A program made the translations under genes and the position numbers. Positions 7,571-16,245 of a DNA stretch of 64,000 nucleotides are shown here, in pieces. Origin of the DNA: Caballeronia concitans (GTDB lineage Bacteria; Pseudomonadota; Gammaproteobacteria; Burkholderiales; Burkholderiaceae). Under the pieces are notes generated by a model, which saw nothing but the letters and a program-made list of their open reading frames with translations, made no database searches and was not told where the DNA came from. The first letter of the stretch is position 1, and each line of letters begins with the position of its first letter. The stretch lies in NCBI RefSeq assembly GCF_001544615.1, contig NZ_FCNV02000001.1:434001-498000 (forward strand), written 5' to 3'.

Positions 7571-8743
7571 ATGACGATCAAGCAATGGCAGCGCCGCCCG
7601 TCGGCGTTTTCGCGGCAGGCGCTCGGCGCGTACGCGGCGCTCGTCGTGTACGGGTCGCTGTATCCGTTCTCCGGCTGGCGATCGCTCGGCATCGGGCCGT
7701 TCGCGTTTCTCACCGATCCGCTCCCGCAATACCTGACCGCGTTCGACGTGGTCACGAACGTGCTCGGCTACATGCCGCTCGGCGCACTGATCGTGCTGGC
7801 GCTGTATCCGCGCTGGCGGGGATCGGCGGCGGTGTGCGCGGCGTTCGTCGGCGGCGCGCTGCTTTCCGGCACGATGGAAGCCATCCAGACGTATCTGCCG
7901 ACGCGCGTGTCATCGAATCTCGATCTCGCCGCGAATGCGCTCGGCGCGCTCGTCGGCGGCGTGCTCGTCGCGCCCGCGACCAGCGCGCTGCTCGATCGCG
8001 GCCTGCTGCGACGCATCCGCTTCACGTGGTTCGAGCGGCACGCGGCGTATGTGATCGGCTTGTCGGCGCTGTGGCCGTTCGCGGCAATGTTCCCCGCGCC
8101 CTATCTCTTCGGCGGCGGCGACCTGCCGCGCGTGCTGTGGGACAGCCTCGATCCGGCGATGCAGGACGCGATCCTCGTCTGGACGCCCGCCGCGTGGGAC
8201 ATCGAAAGCTGGCCGGACCGGCTCGGCGCGCTCCTGCCCGACGATTCGTGGGAAGCGCTCATCACGTCGTCGAATCTGTTCGCCGCGCTCGTGCTCGTGA
8301 CGCTGCTCACGCGCGAGCGCGCGCCGCGCATCCGGCTGATGATCGGCCTGATCGCGGCGACGCTCTTCGCGAAAGCGGGCGCGTCGTTCCTGCAATCGCG
8401 CGCCGGACTGACGTTCGACTGGGCCACCGACGGCGCGCTCGAAGGCATCGGCATCGGCACGGTGGCGGGCGTGCTCTCGGTCGCGCTGCCGCGTGCGCTG
8501 CGGGCGGCGCTCGCGGGCGTGGCGCTCGTCGCCGGACTCGCGCTCGTCAATCTGCTGCCGGTGAATCCTTACTTCGATATCGTGCTCGCCGACTGGCGGC
8601 AGGGGCGCTATCTGCACTTCAACGGGCTGCTGCACTGGCTCGCGTGGGTGTGGCCGTATGCGGCGCTCGGCTGGCTCGCGTCGGCGGCGGAGCGCGCGTG
8701 GGTCATGCGGCGGCGGGTGACGGGCGGCGGCGCGCGCGAGTAG
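7571..8743 (+). CDS. VanZ-family multi-pass membrane protein
   Basis: The 390-aa protein has about nine to ten hydrophobic segments. The first 130 residues carry the VanZ-like pattern: a Tyr/Ser-rich segment YGSLYPFSGWR, then a conserved acidic DVVTNVLGYMPLGALI and an ExxQ-type segment (TMEAIQTYLP). VanZ itself gives low-level teicoplanin resistance, but the function of long proteobacterial homologues is unknown. It lies 55 bp after the lipoprotein gene and may be co-transcribed with the lipid transporter, which would be consistent with an envelope role. That role is inference. Confidence 0.8.
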   Translation: MTIKQWQRRPSAFSRQALGAYAALVVYGSLYPFSGWRSLGIGPFAFLTDPLPQYLTAFDVVTNVLGYMPLGALIVLALYPRWRGSAAVCAAFVGGALLSGTMEAIQTYLPTRVSSNLDLAANALGALVGGVLVAPATSALLDRGLLRRIRFTWFERHAAYVIGLSALWPFAAMFPAPYLFGGGDLPRVLWDSLDPAMQDAILVWTPAAWDIESWPDRLGALLPDDSWEALITSSNLFAALVLVTLLTRERAPRIRLMIGLIAATLFAKAGASFLQSRAGLTFDWATDGALEGIGIGTVAGVLSVALPRALRAALAGVALVAGLALVNLLPVNPYFDIVLADWRQGRYLHFNGLLHWLAWVWPYAALGWLASAAERAWVMRRRVTGGGARE

Positions 8744-8813
8744 GCCGGCGGCAGCCCGACACATCGCTCGCTATAATCGACCGACACTCTTTCGCCCGGC
8801 TCCCTCGACGCTC

Positions 8814-9143
8814 ATGGACTCCTTCTACAAGTACCACGTGTTCTTTTGCCTGAACCAGCGCGACGCCGATGCCCCGCGCCCGAGCTGCGCCAATTGCAAC
8901 GCGCAGGCCATGCAGGAGCACGCGAAGAAGCGCGTGAAGAAGCTGGGCCTCGCCGGCGAAGGCAAGGTGCGCATCAACAAGGCGGGATGTCTCGACCGCT
9001 GCGAGCTTGGGCCGGTCGTGGTCGTGTATCCGGAAGGCACGTGGTACACGTATGTCGATGAAACCGACATCGACGAAATCGTGGATTCGCATCTCGCCAA
9101 CGGCAAGATCGTCGAACGTCTTCTGATCGATCAACCGGCTTAA
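8814..9143 (+). CDS. (2Fe-2S) thioredoxin-like ferredoxin
   Basis: The 109-aa product has the cysteine pattern of thioredoxin-fold [2Fe-2S] ferredoxins: a FFCLNQR segment with Cys near residue 11, a pair in SCANCNA, and the diagnostic KAGCLDRCELGP near residues 57-68. The C-terminal YVDETDIDEIVDSHLANGK helix is typical. These proteins are soluble and their redox partners are mostly unknown. It is followed after 10 bp by an alpha/beta hydrolase gene, a pairing that suggests one transcript. A TATAAT at 8772-8777 lies just upstream. Confidence 0.88.
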   Translation: MDSFYKYHVFFCLNQRDADAPRPSCANCNAQAMQEHAKKRVKKLGLAGEGKVRINKAGCLDRCELGPVVVVYPEGTWYTYVDETDIDEIVDSHLANGKIVERLLIDQPA

Positions 9144-9153
9144 CGAACGCCGC

Positions 9154-9780
9154 ATGAACGCGCAAACAGAAAAATTCCTGATCGACGGTCCCGCCGGCAA
9201 GATCGAAGTCGCGCTCGACCGCACCGACGCCGCGCCGCGCGGCATCGCGCTCGTCGCGCATCCGCATCCGCTCTTCGGCGGCACGATGGACAACAAGGTC
9301 GCGCAGACGCTCGCGCGCACCTTCGTGCAACTCGGCTACACGACGTATCGCTCGAACTTTCGCGGCGTCGGGCAGACGCAAGGCGAGCACGACAACGGCA
9401 TCGGCGAGCGCGAAGACCTGCTCGCGGTCATCGGCCACATGCGCGCGCAGCCCGGCCAGAGCGACGTGCCGATGGTGCTCGCGGGCTTTTCCTTCGGCAC
9501 CTTCGTGCTGTCGCACGTCGCGAAGCAGCTGCTGGAAAGCGGCCAGGCGATCGAGCGCATGGTGTTCGTCGGCACGGCGGCGAGCCGCTGGGAAGTCGCG
9601 ACGGTGCCGGAGAACACGCTCGTCATTCACGGCGAAACTGACGACACCGTGCCCATCGCATCCGTCTACGACTGGGCGCGGCCCCAGGAACTGCCGGTCG
9701 TCGTGATTCCCGGCGGCGAGCACTTCTTCCATCGCAAGCTGCACATCCTGAAGCGCGTGATCGTTGATGCATGGCGCTGA
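9154..9780 (+). CDS. alpha/beta hydrolase of unknown substrate
   Basis: The 208-aa alpha/beta hydrolase has the nucleophile elbow GFSFG (Ser at about residue 113) and an early HPHPLFGGTMDNK motif that marks a bacterial dienelactone-hydrolase-like subgroup. Late Asp and His residues (HGETDDTVP, GGEHFF) complete a plausible catalytic triad. No signal peptide is present, so it is cytoplasmic. Substrate cannot be read from sequence. It follows the ferredoxin gene closely. Confidence 0.85.
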   Translation: MNAQTEKFLIDGPAGKIEVALDRTDAAPRGIALVAHPHPLFGGTMDNKVAQTLARTFVQLGYTTYRSNFRGVGQTQGEHDNGIGEREDLLAVIGHMRAQPGQSDVPMVLAGFSFGTFVLSHVAKQLLESGQAIERMVFVGTAASRWEVATVPENTLVIHGETDDTVPIASVYDWARPQELPVVVIPGGEHFFHRKLHILKRVIVDAWR

Positions 9781-10184
9781 AGGTTCGCGCGTGAATCGAA
9801 TTTGAAAGATGCGCGTAGGCGTCGCCCGAAAAACGTGAATTTGCGCGAAAAGCAGGCAGATTCGCCGCAAGCCGGCTTCGGGCCGCGCGTATAATGGCGC
9901 AGAATTTTTTTCGCCGCCCATTCGCTTTTCTCGTATTGCAAATGCGCTGCGGCGAAAGCCCGCCTCGAGCGCCGGCGTGCGTGCCGGCCAACGCGACGTT
10001 CTAAAACAAACGTTTGAGAACCGATGGCGCGGCCGTCTGTCGAATGAGCGCTCTTCGCCGCGGCACCGGAAAGACCGTCTTTCCGGCTCGCCGGACCATG
10101 AGGCGAAGCGCCCGACCGGCATCGACGGTCTGCCTGTTCAACCCGCGCTTCGCCAATTTTCGGATCATCCCGGGCGGAGCGCCG
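9781..10184. other. 404-bp leader region upstream of the D,D-carboxypeptidase gene
   Basis: No coding gene is supported here. TATAAT at 9890-9895 may be a -10 box, but no good -35 sits at 17 bp. A 21-bp near-perfect palindrome lies at 10066-10086: arms CCGGAAAGAC and GTCTTTCCGG around one central base. It is about 100 bp before the chosen dacC start. It could be an operator or an mRNA hairpin. Open reading frames that run through this leader from 10014 are disfavoured because a good ribosome site marks the start at 10185. Confidence 0.45.
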
Positions 10185-11441
10185 ATGCATTTTCTGCCGA
10201 CCGATCCTATGCGCTTTTTCCCTTCCGGCTTTTCTGTTCCTTCCGTTTCTGTTTCCGCTCCCGCATCTGCTGTCAGGCTTCGCGCATTGAAGGCGGCCAT
10301 CGTGCTGCCCGCCGTGCTCGCCGCCGCGAGCGCGTTCGCGCAAGTGCCGCCGCCCGCGGTCACCGCGCGTTCGTGGGTGCTCGTCGATGCCACCAGCAAT
10401 CAGGTGCTCGCGTCGGGCAATCCCGATGAGCGCGTCGAACCGGCATCGCTCACCAAGCTGATGACCGCCTACCTCGTCTTCGACGCGCTCAAGGCGAAGA
10501 AGATCAACATGGACCAGACCGTCATGCCGAGCGAGGCCGTGCGCCGCGTGAAGACGGACGAGTCGCGCATGTTCATCGAGGCGAACAAGCCGGTCACGGT
10601 GCATGACCTCGTGTACGGCATGATCATCCAGTCGGGCAACGACGCGGCGATCGCGCTCGCGGAACTGGTCGGCGGCAGCGAGGCCAACTTCGTCAATCTG
10701 ATGAACGGCGCGGCGCAGCGCATCGGCATGAAGCACACGCACTATGCCGACGTGAACGGCATGCCCGATCCGCAGCACTACACGACCGCCGGCGATCTCG
10801 CCGTGTTGTCCACGCGTCTGATCCGCGACTTCCCCGAGTACTACAGCATCTTCTCGGAGAAGGAATTCACGTATAACAAGATCAAGCAGCCGAACCGCAA
10901 CCGCCTGTTGTGGCTCGATCCGACCGTCGATGGCCTGAAGACCGGCCACACGAAAGCCGCCGGCTACTGCCTGATCGCGACGGCCAAGCGCTCGCTCGTC
11001 GGAACGCCGGACGCGAGCCGCCGTCTCGTCGCGGTCATGATGGGCGAGCCGAAGGAATCGGCGCGCGTGCAGGACAGCCTGAAGATGCTGAGCTACGGCT
11101 ACACGGCGTACGACGCGCTGCGTCTCTACAAGGCGAATCAGGTGATCGAATCGCCGCGCGTGTACAAGGGCGCGACGGACACCGTGCAGGCAGGCGTCTC
11201 GACGGATCAGTACATCACCGTGCCGAAGGGTCTCGGCGACAAGGTCAAGCCGACGATCACGCGCAACGATCTCCTGATCGCGCCGATCAAGAAGGGCCAG
11301 CAGGTCGGGTCCGTCCGCATGATGGCCGATGGCAAGGAAGTCGCGCAGTTCCCGCTGGTCGCGCTGCAGGACGTGCCGGAAGCGGGCATTTTCGGCCGCC
11401 TGTGGGACTCCGCGCTGCTGATGTGGCAGAAGCGTAAGTAA
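10185..11441 (+). CDS. dacC: D-alanyl-D-alanine carboxypeptidase (PBP5/6 type)
   Basis: This is a periplasmic low-molecular-mass penicillin-binding protein that trims the terminal D-Ala from peptidoglycan stem peptides. From ATG 10185 (GGAG at 10176-10179) it is 418 aa with an N-terminal signal region ending near ASAFAQ. The three active-site motifs are present: SLTK (Ser88), SGN (IIQSGNDAAIAL) and KTG (LKTGHTKAAGYC). A C-terminal beta domain and a closing amphipathic segment (GRLWDSALLMWQKRK) probably tether it to the membrane. The dacA versus dacC symbol is a naming choice. It is followed by a D-amino acid transaminase. Confidence 0.92.
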   Translation: MHFLPTDPMRFFPSGFSVPSVSVSAPASAVRLRALKAAIVLPAVLAAASAFAQVPPPAVTARSWVLVDATSNQVLASGNPDERVEPASLTKLMTAYLVFDALKAKKINMDQTVMPSEAVRRVKTDESRMFIEANKPVTVHDLVYGMIIQSGNDAAIALAELVGGSEANFVNLMNGAAQRIGMKHTHYADVNGMPDPQHYTTAGDLAVLSTRLIRDFPEYYSIFSEKEFTYNKIKQPNRNRLLWLDPTVDGLKTGHTKAAGYCLIATAKRSLVGTPDASRRLVAVMMGEPKESARVQDSLKMLSYGYTAYDALRLYKANQVIESPRVYKGATDTVQAGVSTDQYITVPKGLGDKVKPTITRNDLLIAPIKKGQQVGSVRMMADGKEVAQFPLVALQDVPEAGIFGRLWDSALLMWQKRK

Positions 11442-11469
11442 TCGCGTTGGTTCGAACGGAGCGGTATCG

Positions 11470-12387
11470 ATGACCTCGACTCAGGCCGATGAATTCAACC
11501 CGACGGTCTATCTGAACGGCGATTGGGGACCGCTTTCCGAAGCGCGCATTCCCGTGCTGGATCGCGGTTTCATCTTCGGCGACGGCATCTACGAAGTCGT
11601 GCCGCTCTACGCGCAAGCCGGCGGCGCGCGCCTCCCGTTCCGGCTCGCGCAGCATCTTGCGCGGCTCAATCGCAGTCTCGGGAAGATCCGCATCGAGAAT
11701 CCGTTCGACGACGCCGGCTGGCGCGCGCTGATTCAGCGTGCAATCGACGCGAACGCCGGCGAAGGCGATGCCATCGTCTATATTCAGGTCACGCGCGGCG
11801 TCGCGAAGAAGCGCGGGCACGCGTTTCCGGCGGGCATCGCGCCGACCGTGTTCGTGATGCAGAGCCCGCTCGTGCTGCCGAGCGACGCGAGCCGCGCGCA
11901 AGGCGCGGTGGCCGTGACCGCCGAGGACAAGCGCTGGCTGCATTGCGACATCAAATCGACATCGCTGCTCGGCAACGTGCTCATGGCGCAGCACGCGGCG
12001 GAGCACGACGCGCTCGAAACCATCCAGTTGCGCGACGGCTTGCTTACCGAGGGATCGTCCTCAAATGTGTGGATTGTTGCAGGCGGCACGCTGCTGGGCG
12101 CGCCGCGCGGGCCGCGCATTCTGGAAGGCATCCGCTACGGGCTGATCGAGGAACTGGCGGCCGAGGCGGGCATTGCCTTCGAGGAACGCGACATCACCGA
12201 GGCCGAGCTGCGCGCCGCCGATGAAATCATGATCAGCTCCGCGACGAAGGAAGTCATGCCGATCACGACGCTCGACGGCAAGCCCGTCGGAAGCGGCCGC
12301 CCCGGCCCGGTCTATGCTGCGCTATATGACGCCTACCAGCGGGCGAAGGCGCGTGAGTTCGCGAGTCAGGCGAGCCGCGCCGGTTAA
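11470..12387 (+). CDS. dat: D-amino acid aminotransferase (fold-type IV PLP enzyme)
   Basis: The enzyme interconverts D-amino acids such as D-Ala and D-Glu with 2-oxoacids, a supply route for peptidoglycan precursors. The 305-aa sequence shows the class IV aminotransferase pattern: FGDGIYEVVPLY near residue 36, the PLP lysine in CDIKSTSLLGN (Lys162), and EGSSSNVWIV followed by the TP-type EEV region (IMISSATKEVMPIT). It starts 28 bp after the D,D-carboxypeptidase gene and precedes a DUF493 gene, an arrangement that supports an operon. Confidence 0.9.
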   Translation: MTSTQADEFNPTVYLNGDWGPLSEARIPVLDRGFIFGDGIYEVVPLYAQAGGARLPFRLAQHLARLNRSLGKIRIENPFDDAGWRALIQRAIDANAGEGDAIVYIQVTRGVAKKRGHAFPAGIAPTVFVMQSPLVLPSDASRAQGAVAVTAEDKRWLHCDIKSTSLLGNVLMAQHAAEHDALETIQLRDGLLTEGSSSNVWIVAGGTLLGAPRGPRILEGIRYGLIEELAAEAGIAFEERDITEAELRAADEIMISSATKEVMPITTLDGKPVGSGRPGPVYAALYDAYQRAKAREFASQASRAG

Positions 12388-12397
12388 GGAGAAAGCC

Positions 12398-12685
12398 ATG
12401 TCCGATTCCACGAATTCCCCGACCAGCTCCGACGATCTCTTCAACTTTCCCTGCGATTTCCCGATCAAGGTGATGGGCAAGTCGCATCCGGAGTTTCAGG
12501 AGACGATCGTCACCGTCATCCGCGAGTTCGACGGCGAATTCGACGCCACGCGCGTCGAAATGCGGCCGTCGTCCGGCGGCAACTACACGGGGCTGACCTG
12601 CACCGTGCGCGCGCAGAATCGCGCGCATCTCGACGACATCTACCGCGCGCTCACCGGGCATCCGATGGTCAAGGTAGTGCTTTGA
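12398..12685 (+). CDS. ybeD: DUF493 (YbeD/UPF0250) family protein
   Basis: The 95-aa protein is of the YbeD family, which has an ACT-like alpha/beta fold and is usually encoded beside lipB. FPCDFPIKVMG at residues 16-26 and the C-terminal YRALTGHPMVKVVL are characteristic. The start is ATG 12398, with AAGGAG at 12386-12391 overlapping the stop region of dat. Function is not settled; a regulatory role in lipoate metabolism has been proposed for the family. Its 3' end overlaps the end of the convergent LysR gene by 17 bp. Confidence 0.9.
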   Translation: MSDSTNSPTSSDDLFNFPCDFPIKVMGKSHPEFQETIVTVIREFDGEFDATRVEMRPSSGGNYTGLTCTVRAQNRAHLDDIYRALTGHPMVKVVL

Positions 12686-13622
12686 GATTGCCTGCGGGCG
12701 CATCGCACACGGCGGGCGTGCGCTCGTAGAGCAGCCGGAACTGCTCCGCTTCCGCGAAAATCCACTCACGAAACGCCTGAACCCTCGCCGTCGCGAGCAA
12801 TTCGGGCGGACACACGAAGTAATAGCTCCACGGGCTCGGGCCGTCCACGTTGAAGAGGCGCACGAGCCTTCCCGCGATGATTTCCTGCATCGCGAGCGAG
12901 CGCCGCACGAGCGCGATCCCCTGGCCATCGATGGCCGCCTGCAGCAAATTCGACGAATCCTCGTACAAGACGCCGCGTTTCGGCTCCGGCAGGTCCGGCA
13001 GGCCGGCTGCGTCGAACCACGGACGCCAGAGTTCGTCGCTCGAACGCAGCATCGGCATGGTCGCGAGATCGGCCGGCACGCGCGGCAGCACGCCGCCGTT
13101 GAAGCGCGGCGAGCACGCCGGGAAGAACACTTCGTCGAGCAGCGGCTCAGCGTGCACGCCGGCGTATTTGCCGAAGCCGAAGCGAATGGCCAGATCGACG
13201 TCGTCGCGGCTGAAGTCGGTGAGCGAACTGGTCGACAGCAATTCGAGATCGAATTCCGGGTGCCGTTCGATGAACCCGCCCACCCGCGACGTCAGCCAGC
13301 GCGCGGAAAACGACGGAATCGTCGAAACGACGAGCCGCCGGTCGCGGTCGCCTGCACGGATGCGTCGCGTGGATTCGGCGAGCGCGACGAGCGCCGCGCG
13401 CACGTCCGCCGCGTACTGACGGCCACGGTCGGTCAGGCGCACGCGCTTGCCGTCGCGGGCGAAGAGCGTGACGCCGAGTTCGGCTTCCAGCGCGCGAATC
13501 TGATGGCTCACTGCGCCGTGCGTGACGAAAAGCTCGTCGGCGGCGCGCGAAAAGCTCTCGTGACGCGCGGCGGCTTCGAAGGCGCGCAGCGCGTTGAGCG
13601 CGGGAAGCTGGCGAAGGTCCAT
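12669..13622 (-). CDS. LysR-family transcriptional regulator (GcvA-like)
   Basis: The 317-aa LysR-type regulator has an N-terminal winged helix (LNALRAFEAAARHESFSRAADEL, then VTHGAVSHQIRALE) and a C-terminal effector domain. The opening PALNALRAFEAAARHESF is typical of the GcvA subgroup, which includes the glycine cleavage activator and many unrelated regulators. ATG 13622 is chosen by family alignment; a TTG at 13649 could add nine residues. It is divergent from the DUF2917 gene, its likely first target. It sits between ybeD and lipB, which are often adjacent. Confidence 0.85.
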   Translation of the reverse strand: MDLRQLPALNALRAFEAAARHESFSRAADELFVTHGAVSHQIRALEAELGVTLFARDGKRVRLTDRGRQYAADVRAALVALAESTRRIRAGDRDRRLVVSTIPSFSARWLTSRVGGFIERHPEFDLELLSTSSLTDFSRDDVDLAIRFGFGKYAGVHAEPLLDEVFFPACSPRFNGGVLPRVPADLATMPMLRSSDELWRPWFDAAGLPDLPEPKRGVLYEDSSNLLQAAIDGQGIALVRRSLAMQEIIAGRLVRLFNVDGPSPWSYYFVCPPELLATARVQAFREWIFAEAEQFRLLYERTPAVCDAPAGNLKALP

Positions 13623-13745
13623 GTGGATGGTCGCGTGTTCGTTTGTCAATCCGGCTCACATAGCAGTGAAAATTGATCGTTTTGCTCGATGCCTTGCCAC
13701 GCCTAGGATTGTAGTCATCGAAACGTTCCCTTGGCGGAGTCGATC

Positions 13746-14072
13746 ATGCGAGAAATATCAACAAGCGTCACGTTTGAAATCAGGCCGGGCGAAACGGTGC
13801 CGATGCGCATCGCGCGCAGCACGCGGCTCTCGGTGCACGGCGGTCCGGTCTGGGCCACGCGCAGCAACGACATCGAAGACTACTGGCTCGCGCCGGGCGA
13901 CCGGCTGAAACTGCGCGAACGCGAGCGGCTCTGGCTCTCGGCGGAAGGCGACAAGCCCGCGTGCGTCGTATTCACGATGCTCCCGCGCCGCGACGAACGC
14001 GCGATTCGCTGGCTGTCTTCGAGCATCGAACGTCTTGTGCAGCGCTTTCGCGCCGGATGGCGCACCGTCTGA
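13746..14072 (+). CDS. DUF2917 family protein
   Basis: The 108-aa protein of unknown function resembles the cupin-like DUF2917 family of beta-proteobacteria (FEIRPGETVPMRIARSTRL, then GGPVWATRSNDIEDYWLAPGD). There is no signal or membrane helix. The start ATG 13746 has GGAG at 13736-13739. It is divergent from the GcvA-like regulator with about 120 bp between the starts, a typical LysR-target geometry. Confidence 0.78.
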   Translation: MREISTSVTFEIRPGETVPMRIARSTRLSVHGGPVWATRSNDIEDYWLAPGDRLKLRERERLWLSAEGDKPACVVFTMLPRRDERAIRWLSSSIERLVQRFRAGWRTV

Positions 14073-14154
14073 GCCAACTATTCGCATTTGCCATCGCAGG
14101 CATGCGAATTCACCATCGGCGGGCATGGGGCTATTTCGGTAAACTACCGGCACC

Positions 14155-14967
14155 ATGTCCGCCACACCGCTCGCAGTTCCACAAGAAATCGACGACGCGC
14201 CCGACACCGTGCTCGACGCCGGTGAATTCCCGGTCGCGTTGCGCTGGCGCGGCCTCGAGCCGTACGCCCAAAGTTTCGACGCGATGCGCGCGTTCACCGA
14301 CGCCCGCACGCCCGAGACGCCCGACGAAATCTGGCTCGTCGAACATCCGCAGGTTTTCACGCTCGGTCTCGCGGGCGATCCCGCGCATCTGCTGCTCGCC
14401 GACAGTGGCATTCCGCTCGTCAAGGTGGATCGCGGCGGACAGATCACGTATCACGGGCCGGGGCAGATCGTGGCGTACCTGCTGCTCGATCTGCGCCGCC
14501 GCAAGCTGATGGTGCGCGAACTCGTGCGGCGCATCGAGGAAGCCGTGATCGAAACACTCGCGACGTATAATCTCGCGACCGACCGCAAGGCCGGTGCGCC
14601 CGGCATTTACGTGGCGCAACCGTCGGCGGATGCGGCGCGGCAAGGCGCGAACGTTCGTCTGCACGAACTGCATCGGGGCGCGAAAATCGCCGCGCTCGGG
14701 CTCAAGATCCGCAACGGCTGCAGCTATCACGGCGTCAGCCTCAACGTGAAGATGGATCTGCGGCCGTTCCTCGCGATCAACCCGTGCGGCTACGCGGGAC
14801 TCGAAACGGTCGACATGGCGACGCTCGGCGCCGCCGCCGACTGGCGCGACGTCGCACTCACGCTCGCCGAAAGGCTGGCGCACCAGATAGACGGCTCGCA
14901 GGGCGCCGCCGCTCAACCGCAAGACGGCGCGAGCCGTTTAGCTGCATCTACCGGATCAACCGAATGA
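14155..14967 (+). CDS. lipB: octanoyltransferase (lipoate biosynthesis)
   Basis: LipB moves octanoyl groups from acyl carrier protein to lipoyl domains of 2-oxoacid dehydrogenases and the glycine cleavage H protein. The 270-aa sequence contains [12 protein letters not shown] (about residues 92-103), the catalytic lysine region [19 protein letters not shown] and the acyl-thioester cysteine in INPCGYAG. The C-terminal 30 residues are low complexity ([17 protein letters not shown]). Its stop overlaps the lipA start by 4 bp. Confidence 0.95.
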   Translation: MSATPLAVPQEIDDAPDTVLDAGEFPVALRWRGLEPYAQSFDAMRAFTDARTPETPDEIWLVEHPQVFTLGLAGDPAHLLLADSGIPLVKVDRGGQITYHGPGQIVAYLLLDLRRRKLMVRELVRRIEEAVIETLATYNLATDRKAGAPGIYVAQPSADAARQGANVRLHELHRGAKIAALGLKIRNGCSYHGVSLNVKMDLRPFLAINPCGYAGLETVDMATLGAAADWRDVALTLAERLAHQIDGSQGAAAQPQDGASRLAASTGSTE

Positions 14968-15977
14968 CTGACGCAACCGCAAACCTGGCCGGCGACGCCG
15001 CTTCATCGGCGCTCAATTCCGCTGCCGCTCCCGCCGCCTACGACGCAACCGCGAAGCAAAAGGCGCAGGCGAAGACATCGCGCATTCCGATCAAGGTCGT
15101 GCCGATCGAAAAGCTCAAGAAGCCGGACTGGATTCGCGTGCGCACCGCGACGGGCAACTCGCGCTTCTACGAGATCAAGCAGATTCTGCGCGAGCACAAC
15201 CTGCATACGGTGTGCGAAGAGGCGAGCTGCCCGAATATCGGCGAATGCTTCGGTAAGGGCACGGCGACGTTCATGATCATGGGCGACAAGTGCACGCGCC
15301 GCTGCCCGTTCTGCGACGTGGGCCACGGCCGTCCCGATCCGCTCGATCCCGAAGAGCCGATCAACCTCGCGCGCACCATCGGCGCGCTGAAGCTGAAGTA
15401 CGTGGTGATCACGAGCGTGGATCGCGACGACCTGCGCGATGGCGGCGCGGCGCATTTCGTCGAATGCATTCGAAACGTGCGCGAGCATTCGCCGGAAACG
15501 CGCATCGAGATTCTCACGCCGGATTTCCGCGGACGACTGGATCGCGCGATCAACATCCTGACCGCCGCGCCGCCCGACGTGATGAACCACAATCTCGAAA
15601 CGGTGCCGCGTCTTTATAAGGAAGCGCGTCCGGGTTCGGATTATCACCATTCGCTGAAGCTGCTGAAGGACTTCAAGGCGCTGCATCCGGAAGTCGCGAC
15701 GAAATCCGGGCTGATGGTCGGTCTCGGTGAAACCGAAGAGGAAATCCTCCAGGTGATGCGCGATCTGCGCGCGCACGACGTCGACATGCTGACGATCGGG
15801 CAGTATCTGCAGCCGTCGGAGCATCATCTGCCGGTGCGGGCTTACGTGCATCCGGATACCTTCAAGATGTACGAGGAAGAAGCGTACAAGATGGGCTTCA
15901 CGCACGCGGCGGTCGGCGCGATGGTGCGTTCGAGCTATCACGCGGATGTGCAGGCGCATGGGGCCGGCGTGGTTTGA
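14964..15977 (+). CDS. lipA: lipoyl synthase (radical SAM)
   Basis: LipA inserts two sulfur atoms into protein-bound octanoate. The 337-aa product has the auxiliary cluster motif [12 protein letters not shown] (CX4CX5C) and the radical-SAM CX3CX2C motif CTRRCPFC, with the LipA-specific [11 protein letters not shown] later. The start ATG 14964 overlaps lipB; a longer in-frame reading from 14784 is rejected because it lies inside lipB without a ribosome site. Residues 1-50 are an Ala-rich extension common in Burkholderiaceae. A strong terminator follows. Confidence 0.96.
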   Translation: MTDATANLAGDAASSALNSAAAPAAYDATAKQKAQAKTSRIPIKVVPIEKLKKPDWIRVRTATGNSRFYEIKQILREHNLHTVCEEASCPNIGECFGKGTATFMIMGDKCTRRCPFCDVGHGRPDPLDPEEPINLARTIGALKLKYVVITSVDRDDLRDGGAAHFVECIRNVREHSPETRIEILTPDFRGRLDRAINILTAAPPDVMNHNLETVPRLYKEARPGSDYHHSLKLLKDFKALHPEVATKSGLMVGLGETEEEILQVMRDLRAHDVDMLTIGQYLQPSEHHLPVRAYVHPDTFKMYEEEAYKMGFTHAAVGAMVRSSYHADVQAHGAGVV

Positions 15978-16000
15978 GGCGGCGCTCCTTCGCGTTCAAG

Positions 16001-16031
16001 AAAAAAACCCACGGCGACGTGGGTTTTTTTT
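16001..16031. terminator. bidirectional intrinsic terminator after lipA
   Basis: The hairpin arms are CCCACG (16008-16013) and CGTGGG (16018-16023), with loop GCGA, flanked by seven A upstream and eight T downstream. The A/T flanks extend the stem. It lies 24 bp after the lipA stop. Confidence 0.9.
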
Positions 16032-16062
16032 CGGGCGCGCGCGTTGGCGATGCTTCGTTCAA

Positions 16063-16084
16063 GCCGTCCGAAAGGTCGGACGGC
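16063..16084. repeat. inverted repeat upstream of the dctA promoter
   Basis: A perfect 9-bp inverted repeat is present: GCCGTCCGA (16063-16071) and TCGGACGGC (16076-16084) around AAGG. It lies about 110 bp upstream of the sigma54 promoter. It could be an activator site for DctD or a second hairpin after lipA. There is no T-run, so a terminator is less likely. Confidence 0.45.
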
Positions 16085-16174
16085 CGCATTCCGGATTTCT
16101 GGAAACCCGGATTGATCGAGCCGCGATGTCGATGAAAGTAGCTTAAAAATCAATTGGTTAGCCTAGAATCAAAC

Positions 16175-16191
16175 CTGGCATCGCCCTTGCA
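16175..16191 (+). promoter_or_regulatory. sigma54 (-24/-12) promoter of dctA
   Basis: TGGCAT at 16176-16181 and TTGCA at 16187-16191 place GG and GC exactly 10 bp apart, as RpoN requires. Expected transcription start is near 16202. The following gene is dctA and the pair dctB-dctD, the latter a GAFTGA-containing sigma54 activator, sits directly downstream, so both context and sequence agree. Confidence 0.88.
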
Positions 16192-16245
16192 ATAATGAAG
16201 CTACGGCCCGCGAAGCCGCATATAAAAGTCAAGGAGACACGCCAG

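Noticed and set aside
10014-10184. Upstream extension of the D,D-carboxypeptidase reading frame
   Set aside because: The stretch is Arg-rich, lacks a ribosome site and contains a palindrome; ATG 10185 has GGAG and gives a normal signal peptide.
14784-14963. Upstream extension of lipA
   Set aside because: It lies inside lipB in another frame; ATG 14964 with ATGA overlap is the usual lipB-lipA junction.
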